From positions 2,914,001-2,978,000 of the forward strand of contig JACGCM010001659.1 in assembly GCA_014058105.1 (NCBI GenBank): 64,000 nucleotides of DNA, written 5' to 3'. Shown piece after piece: positions 24,065 through 34,561 of the stretch. Numbering within the stretch: position 1 is the first letter of the stretch; each line of letters opens with the position of its first letter. The translations under genes and the position numbers were made by a program. Under the pieces are notes generated by a model. It did not search any database, was not told the origin of the DNA, and saw only the letters and a program-made list of their open reading frames with translations. The stretch comes from Kingdonia uniflora. Lineage: Eukaryota; Streptophyta; Magnoliopsida; Ranunculales; Circaeasteraceae.

Positions 24065-24916
24065 CTACGTGCCACGAGGGGTAGTAAAACGCAATATCTG
24101 GTGATAGGTAGAAGGCATGACCTTCATGGCATGAAGCCAATCACGCCCTAGAATGCCCAGATATTCAAATTTCTTATTGATGACGAGAAAACTGGTTTGG
24201 AGGATAACTGGACCGGTATTGAAAGGGAGGCTAATACGACTGACGGTAACTTTGGTGGTGCCATTAAAGCCCTTGAGTTCGACAATGGTTGGTGTAATGA
24301 GGTCTATTTTTTGCATGGCACGGACGGTCTGGAGGAAGAGGACGTCTGCTGCACTGCCCGTATCAATGAGCATAGTATGTAAGACGAGATATTCGACCTT
24401 GATCATGATGACCAAAGGATCGGAGTGGGGAAAACAAACATGAGAAGTATCGCAATCGATAAAGGATATACCTTTGGGTCGAGGGCGTTGGCTAGATTCG
24501 GGTAAAAGGATGGGTAATTTCTCCTGATAAGTGAGCTTACAACATTCTTCGACTTGTTTGCGTTTGCTTCGAGTATGACCACTGTCAATGTTATTAACTT
24601 CGATGAGGTAGAGTTGGAAAATATGTACCTCAGCGGGGTTGGAAGTTGGAGCGGGTTGAGGCTTAAGATACGACCCGTCGAGATAGTTGGGCAGATCGGC
24701 GATATATCGATGCAGACGACCTGCTTTAAGAATTATTTCCAACGATCGTTGTAGAGCATAACATTTGTTTGTGGGGTGGAAATTGCATTTATGATTTTGG
24801 CAGTAGGGTTCGTCCTTACGGACCTTGATGGGGAAGGGAGTACACCATATATGATCGACCTGTATATGTGTGAGAAGGGTGTTGATGGGTGCAGTGAGTT
24901 TCAGTAAGATGGGCAT
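24065..24916 (-). CDS. Element B gag tail and aspartic protease
   Basis: This 283-residue open frame is the longest in the element. A zinc-finger-like CQNHKCNFHPTNKC lies near residues 38-51. The protease has IDCDTSHVCFPHSDPLVIM, the catalytic MLIDTGSAADVLF, ELKGFNGTTKV and YLGILGRDWLHAMK. DTG and the flanking residues are intact, unlike in element A. It would process the polyprotein. Confidence 0.92.
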   Translation of the reverse strand: MPILLKLTAPINTLLTHIQVDHIWCTPFPIKVRKDEPYCQNHKCNFHPTNKCYALQRSLEIILKAGRLHRYIADLPNYLDGSYLKPQPAPTSNPAEVHIFQLYLIEVNNIDSGHTRSKRKQVEECCKLTYQEKLPILLPESSQRPRPKGISFIDCDTSHVCFPHSDPLVIMIKVEYLVLHTMLIDTGSAADVLFLQTVRAMQKIDLITPTIVELKGFNGTTKVTVSRISLPFNTGPVILQTSFLVINKKFEYLGILGRDWLHAMKVMPSTYHQILRFTTPRGT

Positions 24917-24919
24917 TGG

Positions 24920-26257
24920 TCATTTTTTATGGATTTCAGAAGGGGTAGCATCGAAGTGAGGGCATTTTCGGCTTTCATTCTCCTGTGAGACGGGAGCGAC
25001 CATATGTGTAGGCGATGGTCGAGGTTTGTTGTGGCTGGTGGTCGAAGCTTGCTTCTGACGATTAGATTCGCGGAGGCATTCGAGGTTGATGTATCCGTTA
25101 ACCTTGGATAACATCTTCTCGAGTGTTCGTGGCTTTTGAAGCACTATGTACTCCTTAACACGACTGTGATCTGGCAGAGCGTTAGAGTACGCGAGAACGG
25201 CATTTACACAGTCGATGTTTTCGACTTTGCGCGATTCGTCGAGAAAACGCTTAGTAAAAGCTTCAAGTGTTTCGTTGGGGAATTTGCAGAAGTTGAAGAG
25301 AGCATCAACGCGGACCTCACAGTCCTTATTAAAGGCAAACTGGGAGATAAAGAGGTTTGACAGTTGTTTGAAACTTCGGATATAGCCATTATGGAGGCTG
25401 TGGTGTCATTTTAGAGGGCTATCATTGGGACTGGTGGGAAACATGCGATACAAGATATGGTCGGCTGTGGAATACAGACTTAAAGCATTTGGGAATTCGA
25501 AGACATGAGACTAAGGGTCAATATTGCGGTATTCGCTGATTTTAGGGGTATGGAAATTTGGAGGTACTTCAACCGCGAGGAGTTTGGGGCAGATGGGGTT
25601 GTTTAACCGACTCCAGAAGTTCGGTGTGGGGCTCGCGCTGACGCGAATAGCGACATAAATTTTTTGATCGAGTTCCTATTGTGTAAGGTAGGCAGGATGA
25701 AGGAGAGATCGATGGGGTCGAGGGTGATGAGGCCTTGGGTATGGGGCATGTTCAGCGCTCCGCTCGCCAAGACGTTCCCGAGTAGGATGTTGTATGGGGT
25801 GACGAGCAATGCGAAGTGTAGAATCAGAGGAGTCCTCCATAACAAGGACACCAAGATGGATTGAGCCGGTGGGGACGACAGTAGGGGCACCCTCGGCGCC
25901 AAGATGGACCGGGGGGACTTCGATTTAGGGATAGGGCCCAAGTCGAGTACGGGATAAAACACACGAGGGGGCGGGTATTCGAGAGCGCAGAGGAGCGTCT
26001 TGAGTTTAAACTTGTTGAAGCTTGTGAACTGTACGGCGTAGTTCGTCCAGAGAACGATGTTGGCGGTCAGTATCGTCTAAACGACACTGTCGATCAGCCT
26101 CAAGTTCTTGTCGGCGTTCTTCACGCTCAATGCGTAACTGATTGTTATGGCGTTCCTCGGCTTGAGCAAATTGTTGGCTAATGAGGGTAAGTTGAGCGAC
26201 TACTCTATTGGCAGAGTTTCCAATGATGGCAGAGGTGGAGCGTAGGGTGGGGGCCAT
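24920..26257 (-). pseudogene. Element B gag
   Basis: The likely start is at 26257, 76 bases inside the 5' LTR boundary: MAPTLRSTSAIIGNSANRV, followed by a coiled stretch of Arg/Glu (residues about 30-80). Later pieces carry the gag core (FPNETLEAFTKRFLDES, VNAVLAYSNALPDHS, LEKMLSKVNGYINLE). Several frame breaks and stops are present, so a complete capsid protein is not encoded. Confidence 0.82.
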
Positions 26258-26316
26258 TGAGTATGGCTATAAAGGGAAATAAAGATAAAAAAAGGGATTG
26301 GGCAGGGTGGGTGTAA

Positions 26317-26330
26317 CGCAGACGGTGCCA
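26317..26330 (-). promoter_or_regulatory. Element B primer binding site
   Basis: On the - strand TGGCACCGTCTGCG begins two bases after the end of the 5' LTR. It resembles the TGGCGCCGTC-type sites of Tat and Athila elements, thought to pair with the 3' end of tRNA-Asp. The tRNA identity is inferred. Confidence 0.7.
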
Positions 26331-26332
26331 AA

Positions 26333-27035
26333 TGTATTGGCCAAGTTTCGTGGGAGGTGAAACTAGCTCTTACACCAAGGTGTTAATCGCTGACTAGAGG
26401 ATTATACAAGTATATAAGGCAATAATAAGCTATATTAATGAACTAGCACACTTGCGTGGAGTCCTATAATTGGTTTCTCCACGACCTCTAACAAGAATTT
26501 TAATGATTGATGATATATATCGAGTTAGATGACAGATCGAATAGAAATTGGTTACAGGGTATTCGAAGGTAATCTTGAAGGGTTTTTGGAAGAGATTTTC
26601 TAACCCCTTCATAGTGCCCACTCCCTTATATTTATAGGAGAAAGAAAAGAGGTGAGTCACCATGGGACGTCAGATTACATGTATATCCTTTGGGGACAAC
26701 TGCTCTGTACTCGGAGTTGGTTCTGACACTGTAGTTGCCAGACGGCTCATTTTACTGTTCTGTCTGGTGAGTTGGCTGTCAGATGTGTCTGCCTTCGACC
26801 ATGTATTACCATGGTCAAAGTCTTTCTGGTACTGGTGCTAAGTTTTGGTGTTGACTGTCTGTCTTCGGCTTAGACTATGGCAGTTAGCTTCGATGATGCC
26901 TTTGAGTGTTCGATTAATCTTGGAAGGCTTCGTGGACTTAGTTACTGTCTTGCTGGGCTTCGAGTCTCTAGGTAGGCTTTGATGCAGCCTTCAAGTATTC
27001 AACTGGTGCTGAAAGGCTACGAGTAGGCTACTACA
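26333..27035 (-). repeat. Element B right (5') LTR
   Basis: It runs from TGTATTGGCC to GGCTACTACA, 703 bp, followed by the target duplication ATAAT. Its outer end lies 411 bases before the DGS1 start codon. Transcription from it should run leftwards, away from DGS1. Confidence 0.94.
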
Positions 27036-27047
27036 ATAATAAATATT

Positions 27048-27088
27048 GTGTGCCACTTGAAGCAGGCGCCAATTCAAGTGGCGCACAC
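27048..27088. repeat. Imperfect inverted repeat beside element B
   Basis: The left arm GTGTGCCACTTGAA and right arm TTCAAGTGGCGCACAC pair over 14 bases with a 2-base CG insertion; the loop is about 11 bases. It lies in the 5' flank of DGS1 and could be a remnant of a small foldback element into which element B inserted. Confidence 0.65.
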
Positions 27089-27446
27089 CATTTTTATTTA
27101 TTATTTATTTTGTTAATTTAAAAAAAAATACTTGACATATTATCAGACTTGTGTTTAGCGCATCTCTACCCTTAAACAGATAGATTTTGTACCAATTGTT
27201 ACATTTCAGATTTTTCTCTTATTTTAAGCCTATGTGGCTTTCCCGAGGGGGTGGGATACATAAACAATCGAGCCAAACACATGCCTACCATTTCTCCAAG
27301 AATAAACAAAACTTCGACATAAAAAAATGCCACCCACATTGGCGTCCGAGTTCTAACCTACTTTACCCCTCCCGCTCTTTTTCTCTTCTTTGTGATATTT
27401 TCTCAAACAGTTGAAGTTCACAACAAGAGCATCGATTTGAGAAACA
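27089..27446 (+). promoter_or_regulatory. 5' flank and leader of DGS1
   Basis: This AT-rich flank leads to a pyrimidine-rich leader (CCCGCTCTTTTTCTCTTC) and then the DGS1 ATG at 27447. No clear TATA box at a standard distance could be picked with confidence. Only about 410 bases separate the ATG from an LTR. Confidence 0.45.
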
Positions 27447-30400
27447 ATGGAGATTTCGCCTAGAAACCACCAATCATCACCACCACCCTCATTTGACCTA
27501 AAAGCCCTAATTTATTTTTACGCAAATCGAATTTGGAGAAACCTCACTGGGTTTTTCCCATTATCTTACAATCCAATTTTTTTGCTCACGAGGGTTTCGA
27601 ATCTGTACCTAAGAACATCTCGCGCAAGATCATGGAGGCGAAATCCAGGTCTTCCTCTTCCGTTGCCTTCGACCTCTCTTGAATCTCCTCTGTAAGTTCT
27701 ACTAACCCTTTTAATTTGAGTTCGCTGCTGTAATTGCTTAAGAAACTAGGTTTTTTGTTTTTAATTGTACCTAAAATGATTGCTAATTGAACTGTGTATT
27801 TTTAGCTCGTTTATTAATGTTTAGCACTAGAAGGGTTTTTCTTGTTGCCCCACTATGTTGGTTTGATGTTTAGGGTAGTATACATGGACAATGTGGAGGT
27901 TAAGGTTGAGATTCGTGCTGGCGTTGGTAGTTAAATGCTAATTGTAGGGGTTTGAGGAGGCTGATGTGATGTGAGTGGCAGACCCAGGTGTTTCTTTCAG
28001 AGTGGGTAAGTTAAAAGGAGAAGTGGGGGTTTGGCGCGGAGCTGCGGAAGAGTTTTTGTGAAGATGTTGGGGGGTATTTAACTACTTTCCCAGTGGAATG
28101 AATCCCCATCAATGCGATTAACACCAAAACAAACCTAAGAGATACAAGAATTTTTAGCTTTGGTTTTCAGAGTTGACTCTATTTTTCCTACCACAATTGC
28201 CCATACCTAGATGAGTTTGAGGGAGAGAGAAAGAGAGTGGTATTTAGAATATACAAATTCGTTAAGTCTGTATGAGTTGGAATGGCTTATGGCAATGATA
28301 TAATATACGAAAATGTCTATTAAAGTAAATTTTGGGGTAGGAAAATTTTAGCATATTTATGTTAATAAGAAAGTGAGGGTGGGAAAAAAATTAGAAAGGG
28401 TTAGGTTAGAAAAATGTCATAATGTTACATGTAGTTATCAGGTTGTTTGAATTTCGGTGGGCAACCGTGAGCTCTATGTGGAACCGCCCCTGGTTGTGGG
28501 AAAGAGAAATGAGGGGAGAAGAGGCGAACTATAGACGGCCAATAATGAATGATTACGAGAAATGACGAGAGTGGTATGTAAATCTACGAATGCGGAAGCT
28601 TAATTCGTATTCGATTTAATACTAAGTATGAACTAGATCTCAATTAGAGTTTATTTGGAGAAGAACTCAAGTTTTCTTTTCATAAACAAAAACAACTACC
28701 TTAGATTTACACCACCCTCTTCCTTATAACCTAGTTCCCTAGGATCACTCCTACAATATCTATCTTAACCAATCCCATTAGGAAACTAACCTAGAAAAGT
28801 AAAACTCCTAACAACTAACAAGTTGGTCATTTCCAATAGTGCATAAGCTAAAACATAAAAATAAAGATAGATCAAACGGGTAGTAGACGACGACCCTATT
28901 AGAAACGTGTCATGTCAAACCCTCCGTTTGAGAAGATTTCGTCCACGAAATCAAAGAGGCGGTGCTCTAGATGACTCACACAAAAATGTGGAATGTGGTG
29001 TGCATCTTGTTTTCTTCTTCGTCTTTGTCCTGTAGAACTCGCTGAACAGTTGCTATAATACTCTCACACATACTATCTACGACTAACCCAACCTTCTTAG
29101 CAAACGCAGGACAATCGCGTTATTGGTGCCTAGGTTTTCCGCATCCGTAACAGTTACCCAAAACATAAGTACGCGGCGCAGTGACTGTTGGAATAGCTGG
29201 AGCTGCCGTTGTAGGTGCTGGAACTGGTGGACGATACTGTGCATGTAGTTCGCTCGTCTGTTTTGCTATCTGTACAATCTCTGCTAGGCAAAAGGCCGGC
29301 TGAAGTGCGGTCGCCTCTTGCAACTTCTTCGTCAGCCCGCTCTTGTACCTACTAACTCTCTGCTGCTCAGTCTCACGGAGTCGCGCGCGGGACTCAAGAA
29401 GATTGATTTGATCTGTGTAGTCATCAATGGAGGAGAAACCCATTTTTCAAGAACTGGAGCTTCCCGAATGCGATCTCGCCGTAGTTCATGGGGATGAACC
29501 TCTCCTTCATATCTTTTCGAATCTTTCACCACTCTGTGATATAAGGGTAACCTGATGTACGCCTTGCCTGTTGAACATTGTTCCACCAGGTAAGAGCAAA
29601 ACCAGTAAGTCGGGACTCCACAATTGTAACTTGTTTTGAATCCCCATATTTCTTGTAGTTGAACTCCCGCTCAACTTTATCCAGCCACTCAATAAAAGCG
29701 TTGGCATCGGATTTACCGTCAAACTCTGGTACCTTAAGGTGCACATCATGTGTCTGTTCAGCAATAGCCTTAGCCAAGGCATCAATGTCGGTACCTCTAC
29801 CATGTCTGCGAGGTTGTGGTCGCCGCTCATCCTCAGAGTTAAAATCGTAGCCATCCTCCTGCTGCGTCGTAGCATACAGATGTCTCAGCGAACGCAGGGG
29901 CAACCGAAGTGGACGTTGTCTTTGTCAGTCCCGCAATGGGGATCGGGGGGTTAGAACCACGGCCCTGGCCTCGCCCGTTGAATTGCCGGTCTCTCTCCCA
30001 AGTCGGAACGTGACGAGGACCCTAAGGTTTACGTCTCCTGCTAGAGTGAATGCTATAAACATAATCGTCACGCGACCCCCATCCATCACTGTAAGGGGTT
30101 CGTCCGTTGAAATTATGCCTAGAGCTCATGCTTGAAAACTGTCGTTTACCGGTTTTCTTAGGAGTAAGTTGGTCTCGGTACGAGACTGTCGTAGGTTGGA
30201 TAGCGCCATAGGTGCCCAATAGGGTTGCTGTGGTCGGGGGTAGGTGGTGGTAGTTCTCCGAAGTTGGTGGTGCTGTCGGTGATGTACGGGGAGGTGGGCG
30301 GGAACGATCATCTAGTAGGGATGGAGGTCCCTTTCAGGGGTTATCGTAACAGCCCCGAGTCATCATGAGAGAGGGGTTCATTTGTGGGAAAGTTGCCATT

Positions 30401-33400
30401 ATCGTTGCTGTCATCGTGGGTGAAGGGGTAGGTAGTGGTGGGCCCAAGTTTTGAAAGAGAACTTGGTTTGATTGTTTGAAAATTGGCGGGCTTATGTACT
30501 GGGGAAGAGTGGTGGTGGGTTGGTTCATGAGGGGCCCACCAAGTTGGGTCAATACCTTCAAAGTCTAGCCCTTGAAGTAATTGGTGGAGCCCAACCCATT
30601 GAGCCCATAGGTTATGGGTTGGGTTCCCAGTTGCTGCGGGTAACTCAGGCCTGACGGTGTGTGGGTTTGGATGTCGGATCTAGATTCGTCTGGTTTGGGT
30701 CTGGTAATAGATTTGAACCGAATTGGTTTGGGCATTGTTGGGCTTGGGCTTCTCTTGCCTGGGCTTGCTGTTTGTTTGCCCATGCGAAGAAATCACTTTT
30801 GGCGAGCGAAGTCGGAGGTATCCCTGTCGATACTACTGCCGGTAATCCACGTGGTTCTGTAGGTAATTTGTGGTTGGTTCCCGATGAGGTACTGATATGA
30901 GGTCGTCGCGGTTGGTCGGTTTGGTTAGTGGCCGAACCTTTGCCCTTGGCCGTTATCCCGATTTCATCAACATCACGGGTTTCATCCTCGATGTCGAGAC
31001 TTGCAAATGGGTTTTCAAATTTGTCGTTCCTCGCGGCGACGCTTCCCTCACAAGAGGAGTGTTCGTGAATGCCCAACGAAGGTGGTTGGGGGGGGGGGGG
31101 GGGGGGGGAAGGCTCCCGTACCCAAAGCCTCGATAAGTTTATCAAATCTTTCCGTGAATGTCGATTCATCTTGTGCAAGTGTAGGTTTCTTCGTCGCGGG
31201 TCTTCCATAAGGCATCTTGCTCTTGAAACTTACTACTCCGGGGGTGTAAACGCGGCTCTGATGTCAGTTAATGTAAATCTACGAACGCGGAAGCTTAATT
31301 CGTATTCAATTTAACACTAAGTATGAACTAGATCTCAATTAGGGTTTATTTGGAGAAGAACTCAAGCTTTCTTTTCATAAACAAAAACAACTACCTTAGA
31401 TTTATACCACCCTCTTCCTTATAACCTAGTTCCCTAAGATCACTCCTACAATATCTCTCCTAACCAATCCCATTAGGAAACTAACCTAGAAAAGTAAAAC
31501 TTTTAATAACCAACAACAAGCTGGTCATCTCCAATAGTGCATAAGCTAAAACATAAAAATAAAGATAGATCAAACGGGTGGTAGATAACCCTATTAGAGA
31601 CGTGTCACGTCACGTTCCTTCTAAAATGATAATGCCTATCTTATAAGTTTTCATGTTTTGAGAATAAAAGTGACGAAAGTGTAGCTGGAATGATAATCCT
31701 CTAACTTGTCTTCAAATATTCTTTTGCCAAGGTTCTCTCTTTGATAATGTTTCACAAAGAAACTACTTAGCCTCGGGCACTTTTTTGCATCAATCCCTTT
31801 TATAGTCTATGAAATCGATCCCCAAAATGCTGCGATAAAACACAGATTCATGGAGAAAATAAAATAATCAAAAGACGAAATAATTATCTTGGTAAAACCC
31901 TTAGAATGTCGGAAACTTCCATTCAACGAGAAATTTTATAATGTTCCCGATTCGGCAATCTCGCCTCGATATTGCTAACCTCTCTAATTATCCCTTCTCC
32001 TCCCTCTGATTTTCTTTCTCCCTTTCTGTTTTTATTTTTATTTTTTATTTATCTCCTTATTTTCTAGGAGATAACTCCCAAATAAAAATATCATTCAAAA
32101 GAGGATCTGGAAGTTGGATACGTATTCTCCTAATTTCCTAAGATATAGGAAACCACTCCTTGGTTTTAGGTGGTGGGTTGATTAATAGGACCCACTAATA
32201 GATCAGACATCCCCCCGTCAAGAGGCTTTTGGTCCCTCAAAAGCATTTATTTGAGAGATTCGGGGATTTTTTTCGCACTGTTCTTTTTGGAAGCAAATTC
32301 TTGGTTTCATGCATAACCTTTTTCAAAATTTCCCAGTACTTTTTGCAGCTGCTTCACCCGGTCTTCGCCATAATCACAAAGGTTGGGACTAACTGGATCA
32401 CAGGGTTGACCACCTTAATGGATAAGGCTTAGGATGTGGTGAAGTCTTCAAATGTAGTTCCTTCACGAGTTGCTTGGAAATCAGGTTCCTCCGTGGACCG
32501 CTATCGAGCAAGGAAATAACCGGAGTCATCCTTATTTGTGCGTACACCCAAAGGTGTTCTTTGGTTGCTTCTGATGCTGCAGTAAATGCTTGGGTTACTA
32601 CATCAGCTTTGGGTGTAGTGGCTACTCCTTTTAGCGCCATCATTGCGAGCTTTACATCGAGGTTAACTGACCTTTCCACTTCCTCATATTTGATAAACAC
32701 ATTCACGGTCTTCTTTTGGTTACGTTGTTTCCACCAAGACGTTTGTTTTTCCAGATGCAATCTCCGACAACCCCCTTTAAATCTCTGTCGGCCTTGTAAT
32801 TTTTATAGTATTGCTCGCTCTTATTTGACACTACGTGATTTTTCTTACAGCTGTGGAAACCCTGTCCACGAGTATTTTTTTGTCTTGAATTATCTTGAGA
32901 GTATTCAGCCTCCTCACCAATGCGGTTCTTCATCTCGAGATACACGGCTTTCTTACAAGCTTCATCAATATCGACAACTGTGCGTCCAACTCCATCCGAA
33001 GAAAAAAGAATAATCCTCCTTTGTCTTTTTCGACGATATCCGGATCTCTCAAATTTATTTACAACGCGACCGCCTGTTTTTGGAATTCCGTTGTGTACTC
33101 TTGTACACTCTACCCTTTTTCTTGGCGAACGAATTGCCATCGCTCCTTGTAACGAATGGGATATGATTTTGCACAACAGTAGTAAATTGTGTCCAGGAAT
33201 TAACAAGAGGTTCTTTATTTAACATCAATCCACTAGTGTGTGCTTCTCACCAAGTAAGAGCATGACTATCAAGCTTCAGCCTTGCAAAACTCATCTTTTG
33301 CGCTTCAATATATGACTTAGTGCTCAAGTACACCTCCAGCGACTTCAACTATCCACCCAATATCTCTGGAACGAGTTTTCCGTTATAAGTCTTGGCTTCC

Positions 33401-34528
33401 AATTTGAATGGAGAATTATAAACAACTTCTTCCCAAATTTCTACGTTCGAGGATGAGGTTTGTGGCAATTCTTGATTCTTTGAAGAGGATGGATTGAACC
33501 CTTTCATCATATCTATAATCATCTGAAATTTTTTCTTCATCTCCTGCATATCTTCCACTAGCTTTTCCATCAACGCGTTTTGCAGATTTGCGGAATTCGT
33601 CATCGAAGAAGATTTTTTTTTTACCGATGCTAGGATTTGGTGGTAGTATTTCTTCAACCCTAGATCTGAGCCCTTGCATAAACCAAGTAACTCGAACAGA
33701 AATAGCTCTGGTACCAAACTTGATCCCCAAAACGCAACGATAAAACCCAAAGATTCATGTAGAAAATAAAATAATCTAAGAAGAATTAATTATCTTGGTA
33801 AAACCCTTAGAATATGGAAACTTCCATCAAACAAATTTTTGGACAATATTTCCGATTTCACAATCTCTAACCTCTAGTTTTCCCTTCTGATTTTCTTCCC
33901 CTAACTTGTTTTTTTTGTTTTTTGTTTTTTTCTTTCCGTATTTTCTAGGATAACTCCAAAATAAAAATATCAGTCAAAAAAGGACTCTGGAAGTTGGAGA
34001 CGCGATTTCCTAATTTCCCAAGAGATTGGAAACTATTATTTGGTTTTAGGTGGTGGGTTGTTTGATGGGACCCACTACTAGTAACAGATCAGAAACTTTG
34101 TCTTTTAGCATTTTCTCTAACCGTATACTTGGAATCTTCTTAAACACTTTTTTGGAATATACTCAAAGTTTAGATGCAAATAAGCCCTCTTCGGACCTCA
34201 AGATCCGGAAAGGCATAGTTTTGAACCCCTTTATCGAAGAGTATATCATATCAGGAAACTCCAATACTGGGAAAATTTTAATGACTTGAAAGTTGGCTTA
34301 GTCCCACAAAAGGTATGTGCACTTTCTCAAAAGGCTATATATCAAGTCACTGTCTACAAACCCTGCTTCCACAGTATGAATAATGTGGCAAATTTAGCGG
34401 AGGCTACCAATTGAGGTAATGAAAAGAAGACTGATTTTAAGCTTTTAAATTGAACCTAATCATTTGCTCGAATTTGTTGAACTCAAGAATTAATTATACT
34501 GATTACGTAGGTATGGATGTAGGTGGGT

Positions 34529-34561
<33 letters not shown>

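Larger units (their letters stand above)
15970..27035 (-). mobile_element. Element B: complete Ty3/gypsy Tat-lineage retrotransposon
   Basis: This 11-kb element is bounded by two LTRs of exactly 703 bp (15970-16672 and 26333-27035) and flanked by ATAAT at 15965-15969 and 27036-27040. It is transcribed on the - strand. After the right (5') LTR come the PBS, gag, protease, RT, RNase H, a second RNase H and integrase; then an antisense gene on the + strand, a PPT and the left (3') LTR. The two LTRs differ at about one base in ten over their first 120 bases by eye, so insertion is not recent. Several stops and frameshifts make it non-autonomous now. Confidence 0.94.

Noticed and set aside
32474..33013. 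A 179-residue + strand open frame
   Set aside because: It is the mirror of the gag/protease region of the - strand element and has no family character of its own.
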